In this document: positions 50,650 through 62,389 of the stretch, piece by piece | How the letters are laid out: the number at the start of each line of letters is the position of its first letter | Numbering within the stretch: position 1 is the stretch's first letter | Source: Tetrahymena elliotti 4EA | Taxonomy: Eukaryota; Ciliophora; Oligohymenophorea; Hymenostomatida; Tetrahymenidae | NCBI GenBank assembly: GCA_000231825.2 | Contig: JH720308.1 | Span: forward strand, 582,483-646,482 | Direction of reading: 5' to 3' | Length of the DNA stretch: 64,000 nucleotides | Program-made: the position numbers and the translations under genes | Notes under the pieces: generated by a model | Databases searched by the model: none | The model's input: only the letters and a program-made list of their open reading frames with translations | Told to the model about the DNA's origin: nothing

Positions 50650-51564
50650 TCATGAGCATACTTTTTCAAGATTATTTGCTTAACTCTCCTCTGATAATTA
50701 AAAAACTCCTTTTGAATTTTTGACATTGATCTACTAATTTGTCTACATAAATTCCTCAAATCTATTTTATTAAATTACATCACCTTAAAAGGATTTTCTA
50801 CTAATTATTGTCTAATAGTTTTAATTAGAAGATGATTGTTCACAAGAATCACTTTCATTTGTATTTATGTTATCATCATATTCGTTTTCTTTTGAAGAAG
50901 ACTATTACTCTACTTTCAATTCATTTTCTTAAACCTACTCACATTCGAAGCTGATGTCTTCAGAAGACTAATTCTCCTAATTTTAAACTTCGAAGTATTC
51001 GTCTTCTTAGATATCGCTTTATGAGTCACTACTGTCTTCGTAAGAATAGTTAATATCATCTTATTCTTAATCGGAGTAGTCGAAATCTTGATTGTAATCA
51101 TTTAAATATCCTCTACCTGACTCAATATCAAATTTCTTTTTGGTTTAAGGAGGATTATTGAAGATAAATGAATTCATTTCATCCTTTAAGCAATGAGATT
51201 TCAATGAACCGCATGAAGCGCATTTTGATTATACAAGCGATTTAGCCTGGTTTACCTTAATTTAGTGCTCAAGTAGATGGCATTTAGAACATTTCAAGTA
51301 AGTATTAGTAAATTCATTTATTAAATCTTCTACTTATAATTAACAAAGTGAAGTTTTTATAAGGTAATTAGTCTTTTAATAAATTTCTTTTTAGCAATTT
51401 GATTTAATGCAAATATACTAGACTAAGTAAATGTCAGGAACTTAAAGATTATCAGCAAGTTTTTAAAGATTTTGAATGAAGAAAAATCTTTTGTGTTTTT
51501 AAACTACTGGCTTTATAACTTTGTACCTATCGTACTCATCATCATAGTTATCAAAAATATCCAT
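50650..51564 (-). CDS. Short eIF5-like protein lacking the C-terminal W2 domain
   Basis: Single exon, 304 residues. Residues 1-140 align in order with the N-terminal eIF5/eIF2-beta fold: a YDRYK start, a KLADNLQVPDIYLVQYI block, TSLCQLQVEDLINEF, then the zinc ribbon C92-x2-C95 and C115-x2-C118 (CSKC, CASC), and finally NSFIFNNPP as in eIF5 (CTFILKNPP). In eIF5 this domain promotes GTP hydrolysis by eIF2 at start-codon selection, using an Arg near its N-terminus. The C-terminal half here is an acidic Ser/Glu/Asp/Gln-rich tail without the helical W2 (HEAT) domain. Human eIF5 is about 430 residues, so this is either a lineage-specific short form or a regulator. Divergence from consensus is strong. 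Confidence 0.75.
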
Positions 51565-52044
51565 GTTTTCTTAATTTTTTTTGTGTATTGGCTTGAATCA
51601 GTTATTAGCAAATCACTTTGTTTTCTATAATTACTGCTGTATAAATAGCATGCGGTATTATCTTTTGTTGGATAAACAAATAAAGATTTTAATTTTCTGG
51701 AATAAATCTATATTAGTTTATTTATATATTTATTCTTTTGGAATTATATTTCCTTTTATAAAACAATTTGTTAAATTAAATATTATAAATAAATAAATTA
51801 TATCCTATAATTTAAACATTTATTCCCATCACAAAATATACAAAATAGATAAATATTTAAATTACCTACCTAATAACACCAGTATATTTCATGAAATTTA
51901 TAGGGAAATTCTTATTCATTAGTTGTAGTGTCTATTGAAAAATCTTTTATTATTATTGTTAAAATAGATTTAGTAGAGATTAAAAGATTTTCACTCAATT
52001 TTCTTAGATAGAAAAAGAAAATATTTTGTTTTAAGTAAACAAAA
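51565..52044. other. Divergent intergenic stretch
   Basis: AT-rich and containing the 5' flank of the eIF5-like gene. A 71-codon plus-strand frame at 51581-51796 is Tyr/Ile/Phe-rich and probably chance. Confidence 0.45.
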
Positions 52045-52233
52045 ATGAGCGAAATTTCTGAATAATCGAAATTTTTAGAAGATTATGCAAATTTTAAACA
52101 CTGGGGTGAAATTAGTGACGCATTAATACAAAAACTAAATTTTCTTTTTTTAACATTAAGCTGGTGGATAATTAAAAGTAGAAAGAAACTGAAATAAAAA
52201 AAGTTAAGTATTTAAGTAGTAATAAAAATATGA
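52045..52233 (+). CDS. Doubtful small ORF, 62 residues
   Basis: An ATG in good A-rich context (ACAAAAATGAGC) starts a frame with a coding-like beginning (MSEISEQSKFLEDYANF, KHWGEISDALIQKL). It then passes a Trp pair (LSWWIIKS) and a Lys-rich end before TGA. No family is recognised. It may be the first exon of a longer transcript (a possible GTAGTAAT donor precedes the stop), a tiny gene, or chance. Confidence 0.3.
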
Positions 52234-52942
52234 ATAATAAATGAAGGTTATTGATAAAATTATGTAAATAATAAATTAAAGAACTAGATTGAATACTAAG
52301 ATTTAATTGTAGTGTATTTGCAAAATATTTTTAGTCTATATTCACAGTTACATCATTTTAAGTTGATTGGTAGCAATTTGAATTAAGGTAATAAAATAAA
52401 ATAGAGTAAAAGATAGATATAAAAGTAAGACTTGAAATTAAGAAACAGGTAGAGGCTTGATAGGAATTACAATCCTTAATTGTCGAGCCTTGAAAATAAA
52501 AGGAATAGATAAAATAAAATGAATATCTTTCTAATCTATCTTTTTTATCTAGTACTTTCTATTTTTAATTCTTAAGTCTACTGCTAAAAAGATTAAACAA
52601 GATTTTGGTTAATTTACAATCCGATTCTAGGTTTTTGCTATTATTAGTAGTATTTATAATTAACGAGATTGAAAATTTTTGATGGATGAGAAGGAGTATA
52701 TTTATTTTAGTGTTTTAATGAAATGGTTTTTAATTTGATTAATTGAATTTTAATTTGGTTATTCAAAGTAGCTACATTTTTTTTAATTTTATTATAGGTT
52801 TATTTATTCTTATCCATAATTTTAAATGAAAAAACAAAAAGTTTTTAGTTTGTTTTTCCATTCAAATTATTAATGTCGCTTGCTGCTCTTTAAAGAGATT
52901 TCGTAAAAAGTAATCATCGTAAATCTCTAATCAAAATTATAT
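52234..52942. other. Intergenic stretch with a hairpin
   Basis: AT-rich and mostly featureless. AGGCTTGA (52453-52460) pairs with TCGAGCCT (52483-52490), and inner AGGA (52462-52465) pairs with TCCT (52473-52476). This gives a two-part stem with higher G+C than its surroundings. Confidence 0.4.
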
Positions 52943-54966
52943 TCACGAATTAAAGGCTGAGAAAAACTATTCCAAATCCTTTGAATTTGCACATATATTT
53001 GGGTATTAAGTAAAGAACGGGTGATCTAGAGCTTCTTACACACCATATCTAGAATCTACTTCATAAGAAAGGAGGTTTTAAATTAAATCTTTTAACTAAT
53101 CAATTTGTTCTTGAAGGTTTTGTTATTAGTAATTTTTGTTTGTTTGCTGACTCAAAATACTCATATTATTTAATTCTTCTTCACTCTATAATGACTAAAA
53201 GAAAGCTTATTAATTAGGAGTTAAAATAAAGTTGATTTGGCTGACAGCCCTCTTAGATTTTATAGATGATGACAATAGTTTTTTAGAGCTTCGGTTTGCT
53301 GCATTAGATTTTTTTCTACTATAAGAACTCAGCCTTCCATTTTGATTCTCTTAATTAGATTAACTACTATTACTTTGTATTTCATTATCTTCTTAGTTAT
53401 ATTCTCCATCTGAATTACTACTAATGCTATTAGAGCTTGTATCCAAATCTTGTAGAGTTTCTTCTTATATCATTTTGTTCTGTAAGAAGTGACTGAATTA
53501 AGTATCAGGATTATTCTCATTGACATGGCTTAAGATAAATTTTACATCAGACCAAAATTATTCATAATTTTTGCTGACAATATGTTTATATCGATAATCA
53601 AATTAGCTAGCAGACCCAAAAGGATAGGCCTTGGTAGCTAATCTATACAAGACTACTCCAGCTGCGAAGGTATCTATTTTAGCAAATCTCTAAAACTTCA
53701 ATTCTTTTTATTAGATTTTCTATTCTGATTATGTACTATTACTCTAAGTTTAGTTATAGTTTATAAGCTAAACTTCCTTTTTTAGTATTTCAGGAGATAT
53801 GTATTTTTGAGTACCGCAAACCTCATCATCATTGCGTCCAGCGAAAGAAAGATCAATTAATTTTAAAATATATCCTTCACCAAAAACAATATTATCTTCT
53901 TTGATATCTCTATGAACTAGATGAGCAGAGTGCATTTCTTGTATCCCTATATATTTGATGAATATGAAAGTTAATAAAATAGAATTGAGTTGGATCAAAT
54001 TTTAAGTTTATCATACTAAATTAAAATGCTATTAATTGCATTTAAATAATAGAAGAGGTTATATAAGTACATGGTTTATAAAGGTATATATGTTGTTTTT
54101 TGAATTTTTTTAATGATATATTACCTTAAAAAAGCTGCTTAGCTATCCTACGGAGTATACTAATAGGTAAAAAAGCTAGCTTTGGACTATCTAAGTAATT
54201 ACCAAGACAACCATTTTTTGCATACTCAATAAATAATGCATGGCAAGAGTAGGTTTTATTGTTAAACTAAAATGAATAATTATCAATGTTCTTTACAAAC
54301 TATATGATATTAGACTTTGTATTCACTTGATGATCTTGGCAATTTACTTAGCTATTTTATTCTTTTAAAAAGCACATTTCTTAATCAAAAGACATAGATC
54401 TTTTTGATAGTAATCCAACCAAATTCACATTTTCTAATTCAGACTACAAAGCTATCTCATGCAATGTTGATTTATTTTATGCTGTTTGCAATTTTTTAAG
54501 TGCATTTAATTCAGTTTTATAAGAATTAATAAATTTATCATCTAACAAATTTCTCTTAATGGCCTTAAGTGCTATTTTATGTCCAAGTTAGTCCTCGCAT
54601 AGAAAAACTCTTTTTAAATAAATATTAGTTTTAACTATCTCAATAGCTATTCGTTTATGTATTCTTAAAGTTTTTTTAAATAAAAAATTTACTCCCCATA
54701 GCTTCCCTTTCCAATAGTCTTTATAATTTTTATTTAATTGTCTTAATTCTGCATATTCCTTAGTAACCTATGGCGTTTTTCTCAACTATCTTATGGACTT
54801 GCGTACCCTTCTTTTTTCTTTCCTTTTATCTAATGAACTAATTTATTAGAGATAGCTCTCTCTTGTATGTTAAAAATTTTTGCTTTTTTTTGTTATCTAT
54901 ATTTGTATATTTCTTAACAAAAATTAATAAAATTCTTTCAGATAATTTCAATGTATTATTTATCAT
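52943..54966 (-). CDS. Divergent protein kinase with large inserts and a DLS motif
   Basis: Exons 54807-54966, 54693-54741, 54125-54609 and 52943-53946 give 565 residues. Kinase landmarks in order: glycine loop IGKGSYGEVFLCED (interrupted by an intron), ALKAIKR, catalytic loop VHRDIKEDN, then IDLSFAG where DFG is expected (Asp kept), CGTQKYISPEIL, FAAGVVLYRLATKAYPFGS, and the late VDSRYGVQEALDHPFF. Two long inserts are present: about 85 residues in the N-lobe and about 140 Ser/Gln-rich residues between FWSDVKFIL and LLSYEVDSRY. The HRD exon joins in frame (FQGIQEMHSAHLVHRD). The 5' end is uncertain: upstream of the glycine loop all three frames are open, and the first intron (54742-54806) is unusually G+C rich. 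Alternative starts should be considered. Confidence 0.8.
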
Positions 54967-57900
54967 GAATAGAAGATGCAATAATCAAAAATCAAAGCAT
55001 AGCTTAATACGATTAAATTACTTTTCGGCCTAACAAATATGAATAGTAATTAAGACTGTATATCTAAGAAATCCATTCATTCATCATATCAAAAGCAATG
55101 TAAAAAAAATGATCTATCAATACAACAAAAAGAAATCTGATGATTATTTGAACTAATTACAAACAAGCATATTTAAATATTGTCTAATTAATAGATTTTA
55201 ACCAACCAAATGTCTAAATATTACGTCACATTTAGCCAGCTCTTATTTCTTTTATAATTTAAATTATTTTTAAATATATAATTTTTCTTTCATTCGATTA
55301 TGAGCGATAGTAAAAAAAGGGACAAATTTAATGTAATTAGTTTACCTTTTTAAACTTATTATTGTCTCAAATAATATCTATATTAACTAAATTAAGTATT
55401 TATTGATTATTTTTTGGTTGACGCTTTTTTAATTTAAAAATACGTGTTATAGAAGGAGAAAATAAATAATAAAATAAATTGAATTAAAAACCGAAGCATT
55501 TTAGTTTTAACAAGATTGTTTCTTTAAAAACATTTTTTATTTCTTTTATTTCATAAATTTTTAAAATATTTTTTCAAATAAGTTTTGAAGTTATTTCCAA
55601 CAGATAGATATCTGATAAAACAAATAATTTTTTATTTTAGATTAATATTATTTCAAATTAATTTTAATTATTTATATATATTTTAGAATAAAACAAATAA
55701 TTCTTTATTTTTCATTAATATAATTTATAATTAATTTTAAAGATTTATTATTTTTTAGATTATTCTTCTTATTTATAAAATTGAATATGTTTTTATGAAT
55801 TAAATAATTACGAATGAAAATAGAAAGATATTAAATTTATGAATTTTTTAATTTAATGATTCTATATTTTAAATTACTATTATTTAAAATTAATTTCAAT
55901 GGTATCCTTTGATAAATTTTATAAAATGTTTATTTTGTTTTTTGAAAAAATATTCAGCTTATTTTTTAAAAAAGTAATACTAGTTGGAAGGAAGTGAGTA
56001 GATTTATTTTAATTTTGAACATAAAATTATTATGAAATCAATTTAATGAAAAAAAAAGAAAGTTCGATTAAAAATATTTAGTTTATTCTAGAAATAAGTT
56101 TTAATTGATTTTTGAATATTAGTTGTTAGTGAATTGATTTATTTTTATACTTAATATAAATTTATGTTTAAATCAATTTAGTTAAAAAATATAATTTATT
56201 AAAAATATTATCAAATCATAGTAACAGATAATGCTAGGTTGTATTTGATAAAATCAATTTTACTATAATACTTTTACTGTTTATCAAGAATAAATATACA
56301 CTTTTTATTCAAAGGATAATATAAAGTGTTATTAGCATTTTAGAAGACATTTTTTTGGGAATAACAGTTATAATAAGAAAGATATTTTTTAGATGGAAAA
56401 CAAATCAATAAATCATATACTCAAAGTTATTATAGATTATCAGCATTGGTATAATTAAATAATTGAATAGGTTTATTCTCTGTTAATATGAGTCTTAAAA
56501 TTTCTTCTATTTAGCTTAACTATTTATCTATTTTTTAAACCTTTTTTCTTATTAAAAATTAATTTCTTCTACACAAATTTCTTAATTTTAAGGAGCATGA
56601 ATCAAAAAAAGAGTTATTTTAAAATAAGACTAGAGTTTTTTTAAATTTCTTGGTTTTAAATTTTTATTGGTAGGTAGGTAGGGAGGTAAAGTGGGAAAAA
56701 GATATATCTTTAAAGTAATAAATGCATCATCTCATAAAATAAGTTTCTAATATTTAGCTAGATTTATGGAAAAAAACATAATCATTTAACTTTTAATGAA
56801 AAAAATTTGTAAAATATTTTTTTTTTGTATTTTTTTATCTTATTTTAAAGTTCATTTTGTGTTGTAAAAAGATACTAAGAAAAAGCAAGAAATCTAAAAA
56901 AAGTCAAGCCATATTACTAATTTATTTTAATTTTGATTGAACCCTCTATTTTTAAATAAATGCAAATACAAAATCAAAAATGAATTAAAATAGAAAAATT
57001 GGCAAACATTCAATTTTTTCTTTATTCATTTAAAGCATTTTCAGTTTTACATGTAAAGTTTGTAATATTTTATTCATTGTTTATCTTAAACTGATCAGTC
57101 TTGACTCATTTTAGTAAATATTTCTAGGAGAATTAGATTAATTTTAGTAAATCTGATTTAAAATGATACTTCTACATCTAGTTAAAACTGCTCATTCATA
57201 GCTAGAGATATATTTTTTGGCAAGTAAATCTCTCTGTATTGATCATCTTAACAGATATGAAGATAGGATGCCAATAAATTTAGATAAGAGAGAATCAGGT
57301 AGAAAATTTTATTAAATACTGCAAGCAGTAACTAAGAGGCATTTTATATCTTTAAGAAAGAAAGGGAATAAAGAAAGTAATATTTTCAACAGCTAAACAC
57401 AAAGATGCTTTTTAGATAAAATTAACTTAAAAGAACATTCTAAGCTTCTCATTTAAAAATGTAAACTCAAAAATAGCTAATAAAGTTTCTTAGTATAATA
57501 GACATTGCTATACATTATAAAAATTGTACCATTATTACTCTTTAAAAAAAGAAATAACATAATTATTATAAAATTTCTATAGGATTTAATCAAAATTATT
57601 ATAAATTCTGAGTAAAAATTATTTATCAATCAAAAATAAAAACTCTATTTTTCATAGATTTCTTCTAATAAATGATAACCTCTATTTATTTTTTTTCTAA
57701 ATTTTTATATTCAAAGCTGTTAAGGTATTTTAAGAGGATATTTATGGCTACGAATTATTTAATTTAAAATTATTTTCTTTGTTCTTTTTTTGGTTTTGTT
57801 GTTTACCATATAAGTTATTAATTAATTTAAATCTTTTTTAATTTACTCAAAAGTTAAGCTTCATTATCAAATGTCAGTTTTTCATAGAATTTAAAAAAAA

Positions 57901-58539
57901 TAAAATCTTATTTCACAATAATATTAAAGTTTATTTTAAGTATTTTCAACTAAGCTTATGTACAAATTTTGGCTTAAATGTGAAGATATAATTGAATATG
58001 AAAAAATAAAATTTTAAAATCATTCAAATAATTATTTTAATTGCATTTGATGTCTTTTTATTTTTCAAGTCTTCAAAATGCTATTTATGTCATTAAAAAA
58101 TAATACCTACTAGTAAATGATGATATGGGGAATATAGTACAAAAGACTCTATAGGGAATAGAATTTTGTTTAATAGAAATGATATGACATTATATAAATA
58201 AATCATTATTTGGCTAGTTAATATATTATTTTATATGAAGTAAAAGAGAGTGGGGAATAAAATTAAACTTGAATTAACAAATGAATATATTATAATAATG
58301 TGATTGATTATTATAATTATTATTATAAATTATTTGTTTTTTATGATTATTTAATCATAATCTTCTATACAAGTTGTAACCTTTTTAATTATATTTATAA
58401 TTTAAATAATCTTTCTATTATAAAAATCCAATTATTATTAAATTATGCTCATTTCTGGTGCCATTGAAAAAATTCTTTACTATAAGAAAACACTTTAAAT
58501 TTAGCACTTTTTTGATCATCCCAAAATCGAAAACAATAA
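54967..58539. other. Gene-free AT-rich stretch, 3.6 kb
   Basis: Balanced A and T, very low G+C, with no supported reading frame. It includes a short G-rich (GGTA)-type run near 56670-56690 (GGTAGGTAGGTAGGGAGG). Confidence 0.5.
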
Positions 58540-58579
58540 TCTGCTCAATAAATAGAAAGGGGATAAAAAAAGTAGAGAA

Positions 58580-58610
58580 AAGAGAAAATCAACTTAAACG
58601 GTTTTCTCTT
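58580..58610. other. Hairpin 1
   Basis: AAGAGAAAA (58580-58588) pairs with TTTTCTCTT (58602-58610) over a 13-base loop containing AACTTAAACG. It sits at the boundary where base composition changes. Confidence 0.6.
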
Positions 58611-58704
58611 AGCTTAAAAAGCCTGCTTGAAGCCTAAAAGCCCTGAACAGAAAAAAAGAGAGAAAGAGTGCATAACGTGTGGATGTACTCCCTCTTTTGC
58701 TTTT

Positions 58705-58748
58705 AAAGTTGAGTCAAAAATTGCTAAGATGAAAATCTTCTCAACTTT
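58705..58748. other. Hairpin 2
   Basis: AAAGTTGAG (58705-58713) pairs perfectly with CTCAACTTT (58740-58748); an inner AAGAT/ATCTT pair closes a second helix. With hairpin 1 it lies in a 200-bp patch of raised G+C (58600-58700), consistent with a structured RNA gene or an element end. Confidence 0.6.
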
Positions 58749-61700
58749 ACTTTTGCTTAATTGTCGATAAAATTTCAATTAATTCTACTCCTAAAAAGGT
58801 AGAAGAAAAAGAAAATAATAAACAATAACAAAAATGAAGTAATAAAAAAATTTGTAACTAAGACCTCAAAACCTAAAATTACAAATATCTTTATTATCAA
58901 AACCAAGCTATAGTAATGATTAACTGAGATTGGAAAGCAAAAGAAGCCCCACCTTGATTTATTAGGAGTAATCATGAGTGAGATGTTAATAAGAAAATAT
59001 TACTCTAAAACTACTAGAAATAGCAGAATAAAAGTAAGAAAATATTATTAATAGCTCATGAATGGTGAAAATAATAAATTTAATAAAAAAAAAACAAAAA
59101 GAACAAAAAAAAGAACAAAAAATACTTTTTCACATAGATCACTTTCGCAGATATTCTAGAGAAAATGAAAATTGCTATCAAAGATCCATATAAATATAAT
59201 CTCTCAAGGGAAGTGAAATTACCTAAAAAGTAAAATCAAATCCTAAGAGAGTAAGTTCTCAGTTTGAAAAGAAAGAATCCTAAAAAATACGATCTATTCA
59301 AGAGAACTTATAATTTCAAAAAGAAACAATATATCTAAAAAATATATTTTAACTGTTTGAAATAAAAAATCAGCAAACCAATCTAACCCCAAAAATTAGA
59401 GAGAAATGCTAATTTTAGTAATTGATGGTAATTCTAAATTCTCTAAAGAGTTGGTGATAAAAAATTATCTGCTGGCCATTCTGAGTAATAAAATACTTAA
59501 TTAATTAATGAAGTAATTAATTGACAGTAAAAGAATCACTTAAGAGTATGATAATTAACTAATCCAAACAATTGATTGATTAAAAGAAACCATTTGAGGA
59601 AAAGAAATTAATTAATTATGAATTAATTAATTAATAATTAATAACTTAATAAGATGAGAGTAAAATACTTTACAAGGTTAATAAATCTAAATCTAATAAA
59701 AGCTAACATAAAAAACTAGCAATTATTAGACTTTGTTATTGATTAAGTTTAATAAATGAAATCAAAAAATTAAATTAGTTAATTAATAGTAATAATAAAC
59801 TTAATTACTCACTATAATAAAACTGATAAAAAGCCAGTAAGCCATTCTACTTTCTAATCAAATTACTAATTAAATTTTAGCTGAAATAAAAAATCATCAA
59901 GAAATAAGTCAATTAAAGAAAATTTGATTTATCTCAAAAATATTTTAAATGGACTCTGAAAGATGGAAAGAATGATGATTATACTAAACAGCTAGAAGTT
60001 GAAGAAATGAAATGATTAAGAAAAGTTACAGAAGTTAACTGAATTCTATAAGGAATTAAAATACGCATCAGGAAAAATCGTATTTTAAGAATCTTTATGG
60101 CAGATATCAAAATCTTAAGTTGATGATGAATGAAGCTTGAAAAATAATCAGAAGCTATCTCAAAAATAGAAGAAGATGAAAAATAGAGTAACAAACAAAG
60201 TTAATTCAAGAAACAAAATTAAGTCTATTGTCAATAACAAAATCAATCATAAATGAAGAGCTTGTGACTTACTTAAAAATAGATAAATAAAATCGAAACC
60301 TTAAAAAAGTTTCAAATAATAAAAAATCTATTTAGAAATCATAATGCCATTAAAATAAAACTGAAAAAAGATTTTATTTACAATCTCTCAACAAAAAGTA
60401 AATAAAAAAACTATTTCATTTATTTATCAAAATATGCCAACATAGTAATAAAAAAATGACATTCAAAGAGCTAATGAAGTTATGATTGAATAATAAGTAA
60501 ACCAATAAAATTTAATGATATCTAATATCATAATAATATGTTTTAATTGAGAAATAATTATCAATTGTATTAAATGAGACTATTGCCCATACTAAAAGCC
60601 TGAAGTTAACTAGTTTAAATGATTATAAATGTCTAAAAAACAAATATAATTAAATAAATTAGCCAAATGAGGGTAATAAATTTGACAGTAAAATCAAATA
60701 GTACAAAAGAGAGTTAGATTTTGGTTAAAATACTAGATTATGATAAAAAGTTCAGCTAACACAAAAAAGATATCATTGATAATCATAAAAATTGGTAAAA
60801 ATTGTGTTAAATAAAACCAAAAATAAAACAAGATAGTCACTATGAAATAGTGAAAAGAGTATCTAAAAAATATTTCAATTAACTAAATCAAAAATGATGA
60901 AAATTGGATAAAATAAGGAATTAAATTGCACAATAATTATCAAAATGCGAAATGCTTAAAATTAATATAAAGTGGCAATAAAATAAAAAATGAATATTTG
61001 ATTTCAGAATAATAAAATAGAAATTTGCATAAATGAAAAAAAATGTAAATTCTAAATTATTAGAAATCGTCATATCATAAGAAACAAAAATGATAAAATA
61101 TTTGAATTATCTAATAAATAATGAAAATAACTAAATCATTTTAGAAAATGAATTAATCAATCAATCAAAGTAAAAAATTTTAACAATCCAAAAAATGGTT
61201 AAAGTTTTTAAAAACTTTGAATTTATGATATGTTGATATTGATAACTAATAATAAAAACAGTCAAGTTTTTATTAATACTTTAGAGTAAAACCTAAATGA
61301 AGGAGTAATTAATTACAAGAATGTAATAAAATAGTTATCAAAATCAAAAGAAAATATTTATTAATAAATAAAACACACTTTATACTAACAATGGTATAAA
61401 AAATCTACAAAGATTTGAAATTTTTGTAGAAAAATTACAGATGAATAAAGCTAAATAAAAACAAAACAAAAAAAATTCATTTTAATAAATATAATTTAAA
61501 TGATTCAAATCTTTAAAATAACCAGAAATAAAATCAAAAAGATATTCAAAATATATAACAATGAATATACCAAAAATATGTTCAAAACTTGTATGAAGAG
61601 GAGAAAATATTGGTTGGAAATAAGGCTAAAAATAGAAAAATAAATCATTTTAGATTTTGAACTTAAACTGAAAATGAGGAAAAGAAAATAATTTCTTCAT

Positions 61701-62389
61701 AAAAATAAGAAATGCGCTCAGATTCATTTAAATACTTGCATGAAAAATGAAAATAATTACCAAAAATAAAGAATAAGTTCAATGGTCAAATCAAAATATT
61801 TATTAACATGATAACATCTGTAATGATCTGTAAAGAATGGCAATCATTAGTAGAGAATAATCAGTAATCTTCTATTAATATATACAATCAAAAGGAGAAA
61901 AGTCAAATGCTTTCAAAGAGAGGTGAACCAAATAAATGAGTTTTAAATTTTCAATAGAATTACATTGTAAACAAGTTATAGAAATGTAAACAAAGTTGAT
62001 TGAAGAGATTCTTTTTCAAATTGAGTAGGATAATTCACCTAAAAAATGAGTTAAACTACAAAATTTGAATTTACTTCTAAAAAATAAATCAAAGAAAGGT
62101 CAACTCCACCAAATTAGTCAATCAAATCTATAACTTACTTACTTTAATAATAAATATCCCATACATTTGAGAAGCTTTCTTAAAAACTGAGTTCTTAAAT
62201 TTACTAACTATAATAAGAAAACTTAAAAACTATCTTTAAGCAGAAAACCAATAATTTAAAAAAGCACAACTTTTTAGAAATAAATCTGCTTAAAAAAATA
62301 ATTAGTAAAAACTCTGAAATAATATAGAGAATATATTATTAAAAACTAATAAAATTTAAATCGTTCAGACAAACGTAAGATAATAAATT
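58749..62389. other. Strand-asymmetric, A-rich plus strand; no gene recognised
   Basis: The plus strand is very rich in A and poor in T over several kilobases, unlike all earlier intergenic DNA. Lys/Asn/Gln-rich frames are long (for example from 59166, beginning MKIAIKDPYKYNLSREV) but are expected from this composition with one stop codon. Internal TGAs interrupt them. Clusters of TTAATTAATTAA lie near 59500 and 59610. Confidence 0.5.

Noticed and set aside
50916..51101. 61-codon minus-strand ORF
   Set aside because: It lies out of frame within the acidic tail of the eIF5-like gene on the same strand.
59166..60900. Lys/Asn-rich plus-strand frames as a transposon or retroelement protein
   Set aside because: No transposase or polymerase motif is visible and the composition alone explains long frames; repeated TGAs break them.
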